Below are positions 10,818 through 22,078 of a stretch of DNA of 64,000 bases, piece by piece. The translations under genes and the position numbers were made by a program. Origin of the DNA: Glycine soja (Eukaryota; Streptophyta; Magnoliopsida; Fabales; Fabaceae); the NCBI RefSeq assembly GCF_004193775.1, contig NC_041006.1, positions 25,658,388-25,722,387 of the forward strand, given 5' to 3'. The notes beneath the pieces were generated by a model, which searched no databases, was not told the DNA's origin, and worked only from the letters and a program-made list of their open reading frames with translations. Position 1 is the first letter of the stretch. The number at the start of each line of letters is the position of its first letter.

Positions 10818-12041
10818 TTAGGTAACCTTGCAATAAGCAATGTTGTCACATTCGAAAGTTAAGTGACCATTTGCTTTGTCAACTGCTTCAGGGCTCCTCC
10901 ACCATCACTCCTCTTTTAACAAAAAGCAAAATGGTTAGCAATTGTAAACTAATATGTTCTTTACCCAGGACATTTGTAAAAAAAAAAAAAAAAACCAATA
11001 AAAAAGAGCATTATGTTGTCATATTTTGAAATATATTTTTAATTTATATATTCCTTTCCCCTAAGATTACATATTTATGTTTTTAAATATGTGAATATTC
11101 AAATTCATATTTTGCTAGAAAATGAATGAAATCCATCCAAGTAATTAAGTACCTAGTAAAAATAAATAGTAATGAAATTTGGTCATTGATCATTGGCAGC
11201 ATCATGACAAGTCTTCAACATGCTAACTAATGGAGTTGAATTGTTAGCACAAGCAAAACTTGCATTAGCACTAGTGAGAAAATGGTTCATCAAAACCAAT
11301 GACCTTGATTTTGTGTTCATAATTGATGATTCACCATGATTTGGACAAGAACCACCTTTCATTCCATCGTGTCCATCTGAAATTTAATAAATTTCACACA
11401 AGATAATGTAATTGGAATTGACTCTCTATAATATGTTGATAATTATTATTAAGATAATAGATTCTTTAATAAGTCCTTCAAAAGTATAGTGCTAGCCATG
11501 AAACTAATGGCTGGTACAACCACTCTATTGTCCACTTCTAATAAACGTGATTGACCCAGTTCTAGATCATCTTTTGGAATTGTATAACTGTCTAAAACCT
11601 ATCGATCAAATCAATCCTCCAATATCTTAACATAAGAACTAATTTGGAACAAAATATACGAATTATGATGAAATTTTCATTATTAAACTATCAATATGTT
11701 TAGGATTAAGTTCTTATTTAAAGTATATTAATCTTACATTGGCTTTCTACCACGTATTTCCATTTGTCAGCAATGCCCTCAGAATGTTCTTTAGATGATT
11801 TAGAGGTGAAAATGACCAAGTGTTGATTCCATTGAGCCATGTCATCCATGGATGGGCAATCATCACTACTTTTAGGCATTTTAGATACTGGGAACCAATA
11901 CTTGCTTATCCTAGAAGCATTAAATACCTTGGTAAGCCCATGGGGAGATGTCACATAGTCATCAATGAAGATGGTCACAATTTCAAATGGATTTGCTTCC
12001 TTAAATGATTGGATGTCTTTAAGCACATTTATAGCAAGTTT
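10818..12041 (-). pseudogene. PI-PLC X-domain-like protein pseudogene, 3' exons
   Basis: Three minus-strand exons match plant PLC-like phosphodiesterases (At5g67130/At1g13680 type). Exon 12041-11738 is bounded by CCAG and GTAAGA and reads EIVTIFIDDYVTSPHGLTK and WFPVSKMPK. Exon 11376-11153 follows in phase across the intron (QYGHDGMKGGSC) to CHDAANDQ, where the family's conserved Trp codon is TGA. Homology continues past the stop (PNF..FY). Exon 10912-10818 gives RSDGGGA, then a one-base loss, then a frame matching ANGHLTFECDNIAYCK and a TAA. The family enzymes are secreted or membrane-anchored proteins of uncertain substrate. The nonsense codon and frameshift make this copy non-functional. 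Its upstream exon at 21448-21550 is separated by a SIRE1 insertion in the intron. Confidence 0.85.
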
Positions 12042-12112
12042 CTGGCATGTTATACATGCAAGTGGAGAAGAAAATTAGAGCTTGCACCACTTCACTAAAA
12101 ATTAATATCAAT

Positions 12113-13112
12113 TGAAATTCTGATACCGATGACAGATGTCGTACCGGATGTCACGACATCACGCTTCAGAACATGCAGATTATATTTGACAGTATGAACA
12201 GATTAAACAAGTAAATAACACAAGAGAATTGTTAACCCAGTTCGGTGCAACGTCACCTACATCTGGGGGCTACCAAGCCAGGGAGGAAATCCACTAAAAT
12301 AGTGTTAGTTCGAAGATCTAACAGCCACTGTTTACAACCTTCTCACCTAACCACTACCCGTGCAACCTCTACCTAAGAGTCACTCTTAGATATGAGAACC
12401 CCTCTCACTCCCTCTCAATCACTCTCCCGTGTTTACAAATAAATCAAAGACACACCAGAGATTGCTCTCTGAACAAAAGAGATCAACTCTACACACTCAG
12501 GTCCAACACTTGATGTTAGGGTAACATCAAGGTGGCTCACAAAACACTCAAGTCCCAAAACTCACAAAATAACTCTTCAATCCCAGACTTGGTACAGAAA
12601 CTCGTGCAGCCTTCATGTTTATATAGCAGTGTGCGTATCTGGGCTGCAACAACTTGCGCTGGATAAGATCTATCATTCTCCTGAAAATCTGCACTTAAAG
12701 ATCTAAAAGATAAAGTTTGATCTTTTAGTTTTTATCTTTAATCTTTAATCCCTGAACGAACTATTCAAGTTTGTAATTCGAACTTTAATTATCTTTTAAT
12801 TCGTTCCTAAAGATAGATCGCCAAATCTGTTGCTAACTGCACATTAATCTGTTAAAGATATAACAGATTTATGTGTCCAGTATTTTCGGGCAGGATGTCC
12901 TGGACATTGTATCCGACATCGTGGATCCTGCAGCTTTAATTCTTCATTTGACATTTTATCTTGCCTTGTGCATTGTGGAGCCCAATCTGATTCCTTGACA
13001 TAACGTTGGACATCATGTGCAGCAACTCCAGCTTTCCTTCATTGTCTAAGTGCTTATGTTTTAACAAAATTTTAGCCAATCTTTTAAAACTCAGTAGAGC
13101 TAAGCACTAACA
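12113..13112 (-). repeat. SIRE1 3' LTR
   Basis: Begins TGAAATTCTG and ends CACTAACA on the plus strand. Contains a TATA box (TATATAA on the minus strand, 12619-12625) and two tripartite GATGTC/GACATC motifs (12135-12160 and 12894-12920). Confidence 0.95.
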
Positions 13113-13637
13113 ATCTCCCCCTTTGGCAAATTTTGTCTAAAACATACTTAGACACTTCCTGAGCAGGTACGAGCAGTTATGCAAGTGGGATCAGCAACTT
13201 TCATTATCAGAGTAATCAAGCACAGCGGTATCTGTAGTGGCGACAGCAAAATTCTGCAAGTTGCAAGTCGTTTCCAGGATGTCAAGACATCTCACGTGAC
13301 ATCAGCTTTCTGCTCCCCCTGTCTCCATGCTTCTACTGCTGTGAAGCAGTTCACTGCGGCAGCTTCTATCAGCTACTAGTTTTAGTAGCTTACAACACTC
13401 ATCATCAGCAGCAGTAGTATAAATACTACTCCATCATATAACTACTACTCCCCCTCAAAGTCATCAATCATGCATAATATAATATCCTACTACTCACTGC
13501 TGCTCAACATCATACATCATATATACTACTCCCCCTTTTTAGATAGAATTTGGCAAAAGTAGAATGCATGAAATTAATGTGCAAATATTACAGACCAATA
13601 ACTAGTAAAAGTAAAAGCAAAAATAAAGTTCTGATGG
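13113..13637 (-). other. SIRE1 3' non-coding region with polypurine tracts
   Basis: Lies between the env-like stop and the 3' LTR. The tract adjoining the LTR reads CCAAAGGGGGAGAT on the minus strand (13113-13126). Further purine tracts of the AGGGGGAG type occur near 13312-13320, 13447-13456 and 13528-13540. No ORF of note. Confidence 0.75.
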
Positions 13638-15497
13638 TCATGGGGTGGCTTCAGAATCATCATCATCTGATTCTGTATCCTCTGCTGCATCTTCCTCTTC
13701 CTCAGCTGCTTCTTCTTCTTCCTCAGCTGCTTCACCATCATCAATGCCACTGTCTGAGAGTCTTTTGATCAGGCGTTCCAGCTCCATTTTCTTCTCTGTG
13801 GTGGCTTTGATGGTTGCTTCCAGCACCTTGCATGTGTCCTTGAGTTCAGCAATCAAAGCATCCTTGGACACAGCACCTGAAGCAGCAGCTTTCCCTGATG
13901 TCGAGACAATGTCTGGGACATGTGTCCCCTCAAACAGTTTGTAATGCAGGGATAGAGCAGATTCTCTCTTCTTCACAGAGTCAATGTTGTTTAAGATATT
14001 GGGATGTTGACTCAACATAATGCCACACAATACAGTTGGGAAGGCAATGGGTAATTTGACAGCAAAAGATTCTGAATGCTTAACAGTTTGATCAAAAATA
14101 TAGTTTCCAAAATTAAATTTGGACTTGGTTCCAACAGCATACAGAAATTTACCCAAACCTGTGGCAACAGTGGAAGTATGATTGGTGGGTACCCAGTTTG
14201 CAGTGCCAATCCTATGCAGGATTGCATACTTCACACTTAGCTTCCCTGCAGAAAGCTTCCCTTTCTTTGGCCAATGCTGGACTTGTTTGGCAGTGATTTC
14301 CTTGGCAATTTGATGCTCAGAAACAGCAATATCCACCACTCCTTCAGTTGGTCTGCCCAGGTATTTGTTGATTACAGCAGGGGAGAATCTAACACATTTT
14401 CCTCTGACAAACACTTTCTGATACTCATCACTCTTTCTGTTTGTTATGTCAGAGGGAATGTTGACAATGAATTCCCTGACTAGACTTTCATAGCAATCTC
14501 CCAACTTGGTGACAGTTTTCAGCAGTCCAGCAGCCTTGATGAGGTCCATGATCTCCTTGCAATCCAAGGCATCTCTTCCCAGTTCTCTTTCTAAGGCAAG
14601 TCTGCGTTGATATACAAATTTCCACCTTTCAACATTGCCAATGGAGTGGAATGAGATGTTGTCCAATGGTGCATCAGGGACATTTCCAGGCACCTTTTTC
14701 CCTGATTTCTTGGCCCTCTTGATGTCGGGAACATCTAGTTCGACATCATCATCAGAGTCAGATGAGGAAATTTCTTTCCTCTTCTTGGAAGGGATTGCAA
14801 CTTTGCTCCATCTGGATGTGGTAGGAGTGATTGGAGTGCTCTTCTTCTGTGCCATAGTTTTGATTCGTCCAGACCTAGTAATGGGGGTTTTTCCCTTTCT
14901 GCTTTGTAATCTTTCTGCAATGCCAGGTGCCAACTTGTTGGCAATGGGTTCCTCATCAGATTCTACTTCTTCTAGGTCAATGAGGTCACCTGGAGCAGGT
15001 TCTGGTGCCCTTGGTGCAGGGGTCTCCTCTGTGGCTTGATCCTCTTCCTCTGTTGATTCCTCTTTACTGGATGAAGAGAGGGCTTCAGCATTTGGGGTGG
15101 AAGATGTTGGAACATCTTTATCAGCATCAGGGACAGAAGCATTTTTCAGAATGCTACTCACAATACTGCGGATCTTCTTATCCATCTCCGTGTCTACTTC
15201 CCTAGGACTTGTTGCAAGGCTAGGGTTTTCAGAAATCTTCACTCCCTGTTGTCTTTTGGGGACCAGTTTCTCAGGAACAGGGGCTTGACCAGGAATCATT
15301 TGTATGGGTTGGATATTGAAATCAGGTTGTTCCTGGTTTGATGGTGCTTTGGTGGATGATGGAGATGATGGTACAGATGGTGAACCAGGAGATGAAGTTT
15401 CTTTTGGTGAGGTAGCCATGGAGAAGCAGAGCCTTTGGAGTGGTTTCGTGAATCTCTGAGAGGTGTTGGGGAATGCTGATGAAAACGAGATTACCAC
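13638..15497 (-). CDS. SIRE1 envelope-like protein (readthrough domain)
   Basis: A long ORF in the same frame as gag-pol. I checked that the frame stays open from the gag-pol UAG (15615) to 15497, so the product is probably a C-terminal extension made by stop suppression rather than an independent start; the first Met of a plausible separate start is MATSPKETSS near 15418. Layout over 619 codons: Ser/Pro/Thr-rich N-terminus (about 25-200), basic patches, a globular core (about 270-520, blocks FSPAVINKYLGRPTEG and VKYAILHRIG), a heptad-like helix (about 555-590) and an acidic tail. Published work on SIRE1 calls this region envelope-like and shows UAG suppression. No retroviral sequence homology is evident to me, and its role is unknown. 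Confidence 0.85.
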   Translation of the reverse strand: MVISFSSAFPNTSQRFTKPLQRLCFSMATSPKETSSPGSPSVPSSPSSTKAPSNQEQPDFNIQPIQMIPGQAPVPEKLVPKRQQGVKISENPSLATSPREVDTEMDKKIRSIVSSILKNASVPDADKDVPTSSTPNAEALSSSSKEESTEEEDQATEETPAPRAPEPAPGDLIDLEEVESDEEPIANKLAPGIAERLQSRKGKTPITRSGRIKTMAQKKSTPITPTTSRWSKVAIPSKKRKEISSSDSDDDVELDVPDIKRAKKSGKKVPGNVPDAPLDNISFHSIGNVERWKFVYQRRLALERELGRDALDCKEIMDLIKAAGLLKTVTKLGDCYESLVREFIVNIPSDITNRKSDEYQKVFVRGKCVRFSPAVINKYLGRPTEGVVDIAVSEHQIAKEITAKQVQHWPKKGKLSAGKLSVKYAILHRIGTANWVPTNHTSTVATGLGKFLYAVGTKSKFNFGNYIFDQTVKHSESFAVKLPIAFPTVLCGIMLSQHPNILNNIDSVKKRESALSLHYKLFEGTHVPDIVSTSGKAAASGAVSKDALIAELKDTCKVLEATIKATTEKKMELERLIKRLSDSGIDDGEAAEEEEEAAEEEEDAAEDTESDDDDSEATP

Positions 15498-15608
15498 GAA
15501 ATTATGAGTTTGAATGAGGAATGTAGAGGGACGTGTGAAGCAACGGTCGAATTTGTTTTGGCCCAGTAGTGAACGCGCTATTAACGTTTGAGCACGTTCA
15601 GATAAAAG

Positions 15609-15617
15609 TAATTGCTA
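15609..15617 (-). promoter_or_regulatory. Leaky stop codon context UAG-CAA-UUA
   Basis: On the minus strand the gag-pol stop and next two codons are TAG CAA TTA. This fits the tobacco-mosaic-virus-type readthrough consensus UAG-CAR-YYA exactly. The downstream frame is open into the env-like ORF. SIRE1 stop suppression is an established report. Confidence 0.9.
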
Positions 15618-18600
15618 TAAATCCTCTAGCAGACAAATGCCCAGCTTGCCCCTCAGTTTTTCAAACTGATTTGCATCCAATGCCTTTGTGAAAATATCTG
15701 CTATTTGTTCCTCAGTGTCAACATGCTCCAGTGTGATAACTTTATCATCAACAAGATCTCTAATATAGTGATGTCTAATGTCAATGTGCTTGGTTCTGCT
15801 GTGTTGAACAGGATTTTTAGAAATATTAATAGCACTCAAGTTGTCACAGTACAATGTCATGACATCTTGTTCGACATTGTACTCCTTAAGCATCTGCTTC
15901 ATCCAAACTAGTTGTGAACAGCTGCTTCCTGCTGCAATATACTCTGCTTCTGCAGTAGATAGGGACACACAGTTCTGCTTCTTGCTGAACCATGAAATAA
16001 GATTGTTGCCCAAATAGAAACATCCACCAGAAGTGCTTTTTCTGTCATCTGCACTTCCAGCCCAATCAGCATCACAATATCCGACCAGCATTGAATCTGA
16101 ACAATGACAGTACATAATCCCATAGTCACTGGTGCCATTTACATATTTCAGAATTCTCTTTACTTGAGTCAAGTGACTTATCTTGGGATTGGCTTGATAT
16201 CTTGCACAAACACCTACTGCAAAGGTGATGTCAGGTCTGCTTGCTGTTAAATATAGTAAGCTCCCAATCATGCTTCTGTACAGACTTTGATCAACACTGG
16301 TGCCAGCTTCATCTTTTGACAGCTTCAAGTGAGTAGGTGCAGGTGTTCTTTTATGGCTGGCATTTTCCATCCCGAACTTCTTGACAATGTTCTTTGCATA
16401 CTTGCTTTGTGAGAGGAATATGGAGTCTTCCATCTGCTTCACTTGGAGTCCCAGAAAATAAGTCAGCTCTCCAACAAGACTCATCTCAAATTCAGATTGC
16501 ATCTGTTGGACAAAATGTCGAAGCATCTCATTCGACATCCCTCCAAACACAATGTCATCAACATATATCTGTGCTATCATCAAGTTTTCAGCATCTTGTT
16601 TGACAAAGAGAGTCTTGTCAATTCCTCCCTTCCTATACCCTTGCTGAGTAAGGAACTCTGTTAGCCTTTCATACCAAGCTCTTGGAGCTTGCTTCAATCC
16701 ATAGAGAGCCTTCTTGAGCCTGTATACGTGATCTGGATGAGTTGGATCTACAAATCCCTTTGGCTGCTCCACATAGGCTTCTTCATTCAGGTATCCATTC
16801 AGAAACGCGCTCTTCACATCCATCTGGTACAGCTTGAATTTGAGGATGCAAGCTACACCAAGTAACAATCTGATGGACTCAAGTCTAGCAACAGGGGCGA
16901 AAGTTTCATCAAAGTCTACACCTTCAATCTGAGTGTAGCCTTGAGCAACAAGTCTGGCCTTGTTTCTGGTTATAACACCTTCTTCATTGGTTTTGTTCTT
17001 GAAGATCCACTTGGTGCCCATCACATTAGTTCCCTCGGGTCTAGGAACTAGCTCCCAAACTTCATTCCTTTTGAATTGCTCCAATTCTTCTTGCATAGCA
17101 TTGATCCAGAACTCATCAGTCAGTGCCTCTTTCACATTCTTGGGCTCAATTTTGGAGACAAAACATGAATTGGAGACAATCTCAATCTCCCTTGATCTTG
17201 TAGTGACTCCTCTGTTTGGATCTCCTATAATCAGCTCCTTGGGGTGCATCTTCTGGATTCTAATGGAGGGACTCTTGTCAGGTTGATTGATGTTTGGTTC
17301 ATCTGTAGCAGAATCAGAGTTTTCTGCATTTTCTGCACTTTTAGCTGTATCTGCTACATTGTCTCCCGATGTTCTGACATCTTCTTCGACATCCTTCTTT
17401 CTTACTGGAGTTAGATCATCAACAACCACATTGATGGATTCCATCACAGTTCTGGTTCTGGAATTGAGTACTCTATATGCTCTGCTGTTTGTGGAGTATC
17501 CCAAGAATATTCCTGCATCACTCTTGGGATCCATCTTTCTCCTTTGCTCTCTATCTGCCAAAATGTAACATGGACTTCCAAAGATGTGGAAGTGCTTGAC
17601 AGTTGGCTTCCTCCCTTTCCAGATTTCATACAGTGTGGTCGGAGTCCCTCTTCTAAGTGTGACTCTGTTGTGGATATAGCATGCTGTGTTCATGGCTTCA
17701 GCCCAGAGATTATAGGGAAGTTCCTTGGCATGAAGCATGACCCTAGCAGCTTCCTGCAAAGTCCTGTTTTTCCTTTCAACTATGCCATTTTGTTGTGGTG
17801 TAATGGCTGCAGAGAACTCATGAGTGATGCCTTCAGATGTGCAGAATTCAGTAAACTTGCTGTTTTCAAACTCTCTGCCATGGTCACTCCTAATTCTCTT
17901 GATGACACAGTCTTTTTCTCTTTGAAGTCTTAGACTCAACTCTTTGAATACTTCAAAGGTGTCTGATTTCTCTCTGATAAAGTTGACCCAGGTAAATCTG
18001 GAGAAATCATCCACAACAACATAGGCATACCTCTTTCCTCCAAGGCTTTCAACTTGCATGGGCCCCATCAAGTCCATGTGAAGTAGTTCCAGCACCCTGG
18101 AAGTGGTCTGATGTTGAAGCTTCTGGTGGGACATCTTGACTTGCTTTCCAATCTGACATTCACCACAGATTCTGCCTTCTTCTATTTTCAGATTGGGAAT
18201 GCCTCTAACAGCACCTTTGTCAATGATTTTCTTCATGCCTCTTAAGTGCAGATGTCCAAATCTTTGATGCCATATTTTGACTTCATCTTCTTTGGAGGAT
18301 AGACATGTGGAGGAGTAACTGGTTTCTTGAGGTGTCCATAGGTAACAGTTGTCCTTTGATCTGCTGCCCTTCATTAGAACTTCACTCTTCTCATTTGTCA
18401 CCAAGCATTCTGACTTTGTGAAGTTTACATTGAATCCTTCATCACACAACTGACTGATGCTGATCAAGTTTGCAGTCAGTCCCTTCACCAGCAGTACTTT
18501 GTTCAGACTAGGAAGTCCATCATGGACTAGCTTTCCCATTCCAGTGATCTTTCCTTTAGAGCCATCTCCAAATGTCACATAGCTAGTGGAGCAGGGCTCA

Positions 18601-20342
18601 ATGTTCACCAGGAATTCTTTAACTCCTGTCATGTGTCTGGAACAGCCGCTATCTAGGTACCAATCTTCCTTAGCTGATGCTCTAAGTGAAGTATGAACAA
18701 CAAGACTGACAATCTTGTGTTTTGGAACCCACATCATCTTCCTTCTGTTGCTGCTACTTTGAGTTCCATGATGTGGATGGCCATGTAGATGATAGCAAAA
18801 GGGCTTTATGTGACCATACTTGCCACAGTAGTGACACCTCCACTTCTTTCTTTTGCTCCTTTTCTGCTTCGTTCCATGATGTCGAGACCGATGTTGTGAC
18901 ATCGTGGCTCCAGTGCTGTTTTTGGCAGGCACAAATTCTGTCATGGTTATTCTGCCAGCAGATTTATGATTAAACCCAAGTCCTCTCTGGTTTCCAACAT
19001 TCTTCCCAAGCTGTAGCACCTCATCAAGCATATCTGAGCCTTTATTCAGCATCTTTATTGATTTTGTCATGTTTTCCAGTTTAGAGTTCAGAAAACCAAT
19101 TTCTCCTTTAAGCTCAGAGATTTCCTCTTCATGTGCCTCCTTCTCAGCCTCCAGATTTGCAATGACCTTCTTCAGTTGTGCTTCTTGCTGAAGAATCTTC
19201 TCACTTTTGATGCATAGTTTTCTATAGGATATAGCAAGCTCATCAAAAGTGATTTCAATATCACTTGAATCTTCATCAGATTCAAATCTCCCAGTGAGTG
19301 CATTCACATCTCTGTCAGAATCACTTTCTTGTTCACTCTCTGTATCATCAGACCGACATACAGAAAGTCCTTTCCTCTGCTTCTTGAGATGGGTGGGACA
19401 TTCAGCTTTGATGTGCCCATAGCCTTCACACCCATGGCATTGAATTTCTTTGCTGTGACTGGGCTTTTCATCTGACTTTTTGTGGTGTTCACTACCTTTC
19501 CTGATGTCGAAAGGGATGTTCCGGACATGTGGTTTCTGCCTCCTGTCCATTCTGTTCAGCACTTTGTTGAACTGTTTTCCAAGAAGCACAACTGCGTTTG
19601 TCAGACCTTCATCAGTATCCAGGTCATACTCATCTTCTTCTCCTTCATCATTGGACACGAACGCCAGGTTCTTGCTCTTCTTTTCAGTCTTATCCGAGAG
19701 TCCTAGCTCAAAGGTTTGAAGGGAACCAATGAGTTCATCTACTCTCATGTTGCAAATGTCTTGGGCCTCCTCTATTGCAGTGACTTTCATGTCAAATCTC
19801 TTAGGCAAAGATCTGAGGATCTTTCTCACCAGCTTTTCATCTGTCATCCTTTCTCCCAAGGCAGTGCAAGCATTGGCAATTTCAAGAATGTTCATGTGGA
19901 AGTCATGAATACACTCTTCCTCCTTCATCTTCAGATTTTCGAATTTTGTAGCCAATAGTTGCAATCTGGACATCTTCACTTTGGAGGTTCCTTCATGAGT
20001 GGTTTTCAGGATCTCCCATGCATCCTTGGCCACTGTGCATATGTTGATCAGTCTGAAGATATTCTTGTCAACTCCATTGAATAGGGCATTCAAGGCTTTG
20101 GAGTTTCCAAGTGCCAATTCGTCTTCTTCTTTTGTCCAGTCTTCTTCTGGCTTCAATCCATCAGTGGGCTTTCCTTCTGTGTCCAGCATCTTGGGATGTT
20201 CCCAACCTTTGATGACAGCTTTCCAGGTTCTGCTATCCAGTGATTTGAGGAAGGCCACCATCCTTGCTTTCCAGTATTCATAGTTGGTTCCATCCAGAAT
20301 TGGTGGTCTGTTCACTGGTCCTCCTTCTTTCTCCATGTTCAT
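15615..20342 (-). CDS. SIRE1 Gag-Pol polyprotein
   Basis: An uninterrupted 1575-codon ORF. Approximate order by residue: Gag (1-300), CCHC knuckle ([14 protein letters not shown], about 302-315), coiled-coil-rich spacer (390-450), second CCHC ([14 protein letters not shown], about 502-515), aspartic protease with DSGCSRHM (about 562), integrase zinc domain ([12 protein letters not shown], about 690) and DDE core ([26 protein letters not shown]; about 754-855), reverse transcriptase with YVDDIVFG (about 1257), and RNase H (YCDADWAG about 1421; STAEAEYIA). Domain order PR-INT-RT-RH is that of Ty1/copia. All catalytic motifs look intact. The ATG (MNMEKEGG) lies 43 bp after the primer binding site. 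Length fits the SIRE1/Maximus lineage. Confidence 0.95.
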   Translation of the reverse strand: MNMEKEGGPVNRPPILDGTNYEYWKARMVAFLKSLDSRTWKAVIKGWEHPKMLDTEGKPTDGLKPEEDWTKEEDELALGNSKALNALFNGVDKNIFRLINICTVAKDAWEILKTTHEGTSKVKMSRLQLLATKFENLKMKEEECIHDFHMNILEIANACTALGERMTDEKLVRKILRSLPKRFDMKVTAIEEAQDICNMRVDELIGSLQTFELGLSDKTEKKSKNLAFVSNDEGEEDEYDLDTDEGLTNAVVLLGKQFNKVLNRMDRRQKPHVRNIPFDIRKGSEHHKKSDEKPSHSKEIQCHGCEGYGHIKAECPTHLKKQRKGLSVCRSDDTESEQESDSDRDVNALTGRFESDEDSSDIEITFDELAISYRKLCIKSEKILQQEAQLKKVIANLEAEKEAHEEEISELKGEIGFLNSKLENMTKSIKMLNKGSDMLDEVLQLGKNVGNQRGLGFNHKSAGRITMTEFVPAKNSTGATMSQHRSRHHGTKQKRSKRKKWRCHYCGKYGHIKPFCYHLHGHPHHGTQSSSNRRKMMWVPKHKIVSLVVHTSLRASAKEDWYLDSGCSRHMTGVKEFLVNIEPCSTSYVTFGDGSKGKITGMGKLVHDGLPSLNKVLLVKGLTANLISISQLCDEGFNVNFTKSECLVTNEKSEVLMKGSRSKDNCYLWTPQETSYSSTCLSSKEDEVKIWHQRFGHLHLRGMKKIIDKGAVRGIPNLKIEEGRICGECQIGKQVKMSHQKLQHQTTSRVLELLHMDLMGPMQVESLGGKRYAYVVVDDFSRFTWVNFIREKSDTFEVFKELSLRLQREKDCVIKRIRSDHGREFENSKFTEFCTSEGITHEFSAAITPQQNGIVERKNRTLQEAARVMLHAKELPYNLWAEAMNTACYIHNRVTLRRGTPTTLYEIWKGRKPTVKHFHIFGSPCYILADREQRRKMDPKSDAGIFLGYSTNSRAYRVLNSRTRTVMESINVVVDDLTPVRKKDVEEDVRTSGDNVADTAKSAENAENSDSATDEPNINQPDKSPSIRIQKMHPKELIIGDPNRGVTTRSREIEIVSNSCFVSKIEPKNVKEALTDEFWINAMQEELEQFKRNEVWELVPRPEGTNVMGTKWIFKNKTNEEGVITRNKARLVAQGYTQIEGVDFDETFAPVARLESIRLLLGVACILKFKLYQMDVKSAFLNGYLNEEAYVEQPKGFVDPTHPDHVYRLKKALYGLKQAPRAWYERLTEFLTQQGYRKGGIDKTLFVKQDAENLMIAQIYVDDIVFGGMSNEMLRHFVQQMQSEFEMSLVGELTYFLGLQVKQMEDSIFLSQSKYAKNIVKKFGMENASHKRTPAPTHLKLSKDEAGTSVDQSLYRSMIGSLLYLTASRPDITFAVGVCARYQANPKISHLTQVKRILKYVNGTSDYGIMYCHCSDSMLVGYCDADWAGSADDRKSTSGGCFYLGNNLISWFSKKQNCVSLSTAEAEYIAAGSSCSQLVWMKQMLKEYNVEQDVMTLYCDNLSAINISKNPVQHSRTKHIDIRHHYIRDLVDDKVITLEHVDTEEQIADIFTKALDANQFEKLRGKLGICLLEDL

Positions 20343-20382
20343 CAGAATTTATCTCCCTAGATCTCACTCAGTGATTTCGAGT

Positions 20383-20398
20383 GCCCGCTCTGATACCA
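20383..20398 (-). other. SIRE1 primer binding site (initiator tRNA-Met)
   Basis: The minus strand reads TGGTATCAGAGCGGGC two bases inside the 5' LTR end. It is complementary to the 3' end of plant initiator tRNA-Met, the usual Copia primer for minus-strand DNA synthesis. Confidence 0.9.
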
Positions 20399-20400
20399 AT

Positions 20401-21400
20401 TGAAATTCTGATACCGATGACAGATGTCGTACCGGATGTCACGACATCACGCTTCAGAACATGCAGATTATATTTGACAGTATGAACAGATTAAACAAGT
20501 AAATAACACAAGAGAATTGTTAACCCAGTTCGGTGCAACGTCACCTACATCTGGGGGCTACCAAGCCAGGGAGGAAATCCACTAAAATAGTGTTAGTTCG
20601 AAGATCTAACAGCCACTGTTTACAACCTTCTCACCTAACCACTACCCGTGCAACCTCTACCTAAGAGCCACTCTTAGATATGAGAACCCCTCTCACTCCC
20701 TCTCAATCACTCTCCTGTGTTTACAAATAAATCAAAGACACACCAGAGATTGCTCTCTGAACAAAAGAGATCAACTCTACACACTCAGGTCCAACACTTG
20801 ATGTTAGGGTAACATCAAGGTGGCTCACAAAACACTCAAGTCCCAAAACTCACAAAATAACTCTTCAATCCCGGACTTGGTACAGAAACTCGTGCAGCCT
20901 TCATGTTTATATAGCAGTGTGCGTATCTGGGCTGCAACAACTTGCGCTGGATAAGATCTATCATTCTCCTGAAAATCTGCACTTAAAGATCTAAAAGATA
21001 AAGTTTGATCTTTTAGTTTTTATCTTTAATCTTTAATCCCTGAACGAACTATTCAAGTTTGTAATTCGAACTTTAATTATCTTTTAATTCGTTCCTAAAG
21101 ATAGATCGCCAAATCTGTTGCTAACTGCACATTAATCTGTTAAAGATATAACAGATTTATGTGTCCAGTATTTTCGGGCAGGATGTCCTGGACATTGTAT
21201 CCGACATCGTGGATCCTGCAGCTTTAATTCTTCATTTGACATTTTATCTTGCCTTGTGCATTGTGGAGCCCAATCTGATTCCTTGACATAACGTTGGACA
21301 TCATGTGCAGCAACTCCAGCTTTCCTTCATTGTCTAAGTGCTTATGTTTTAACAAAATTTTAGCCAATCTTTTAAAACTCAGTAGAGCTAAGCACTAACA
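20401..21400 (-). repeat. SIRE1 5' LTR
   Basis: Identical to the 3' LTR except at 20668, 20716 and 20873. It carries the element promoter; tripartite motifs lie at 20423-20448 and 21182-21208. Confidence 0.95.
20907..20913 (-). promoter_or_regulatory. SIRE1 LTR TATA box
   Basis: TATATAA on the minus strand, about 490 bp inside the LTR from its U3 end, the best core promoter candidate. The start site itself cannot be read from sequence. Confidence 0.6.
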
Positions 21401-21447
21401 TCAATTACAAATTTAGAATTAGAAGATGGGTAAGGCAAGACATGCAC

Positions 21448-21550
21448 TTAGAAACGAAGTGACATCGTAACATTTGCCTCCAAAGGAATGACACAACCAA
21501 ATATCATTTTTAAAGTCATACATATCTAACATAAGGCCTCGAACACCATT
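21448..21550 (-). pseudogene. PI-PLC X-domain-like pseudogene, upstream exon
   Basis: A minus-strand exon between acceptor TATAG and donor GTGCATG reads NGVRGLMLDMYDFKNDI and WLCHSFGGKCY, the segment carrying the second conserved His of the PI-PLC X domain. It joins in phase to the exon at 12041, so the SIRE1 element lies within one intron. The exon with the first catalytic His (THNS block) is not found in 21551-22078 or elsewhere in the window. Confidence 0.8.
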
Positions 21551-22078
21551 CTATACATAATGCAATGAAAATAAGGAGAAAATTAAAGAAAAGATGTTCC
21601 ATATTCCTATAAACATTACATACATAATACAATGGACGTGTATATATATACCTAAAATTAAATCACATGTGCTTATAGATAGCACTGAAGATACTAGATG
21701 TTATTTTTTTAACTTGATTTATTAGTTAAAGTTTTCTTATTCAGTTAATATTACAAGTTTTTGGGTACATATATCTTTGGCATAGAACTAAAGTCTAATT
21801 TCTCAAGGTATAATAAATACATGTTTAAAGGGCATGATTATCATTTAACTTTATGCCACCATGTTGGAAGTTAATGCTTTAATTAGGGATAGTTCATTGA
21901 AGATTGTGATAATGTGGATAAAATACTACCAAAGTTAATGAACTATTTTATTTCAATCAGTTCAACTATTCTCTAGCTTCAATATGGTATTAGTGATTTA
22001 TCTCATTCTTCATTACTTTTATACCATCAACCGCAAAATGTTCTAGGATTGTTCACATGGTTCTTCATTCCTTTCATC
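21551..22078. other. Intergenic/intron remnant, no feature seen
   Basis: AT-rich sequence upstream of the PI-PLC exon. I see no exon, repeat or promoter that I can support. Confidence 0.5.

Larger units (their letters stand above)
12113..21400 (-). mobile_element. Intact SIRE1-type Ty1/copia retrotransposon
   Basis: A 9288-bp minus-strand element with two 1000-bp LTRs (12113-13112 and 20401-21400) differing at three positions by direct comparison (12380/20668, 12428/20716, 12585/20873; all transitions). It is flanked by the 5-bp duplication TCAAT (12108-12112 and 21401-21405). It contains a primer binding site, an uninterrupted gag-pol, an env-like ORF behind a UAG codon, and a polypurine tract. 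All parts needed for transposition look present, and LTR identity of 997/1000 implies a recent insertion. It sits in an intron of the PI-PLC-like pseudogene, in the same orientation. Confidence 0.95.

Noticed and set aside
14635..15039. Open frame of 134 codons on the plus strand
   Set aside because: Lies wholly opposite the SIRE1 env-like ORF and has low-complexity composition; a shadow.
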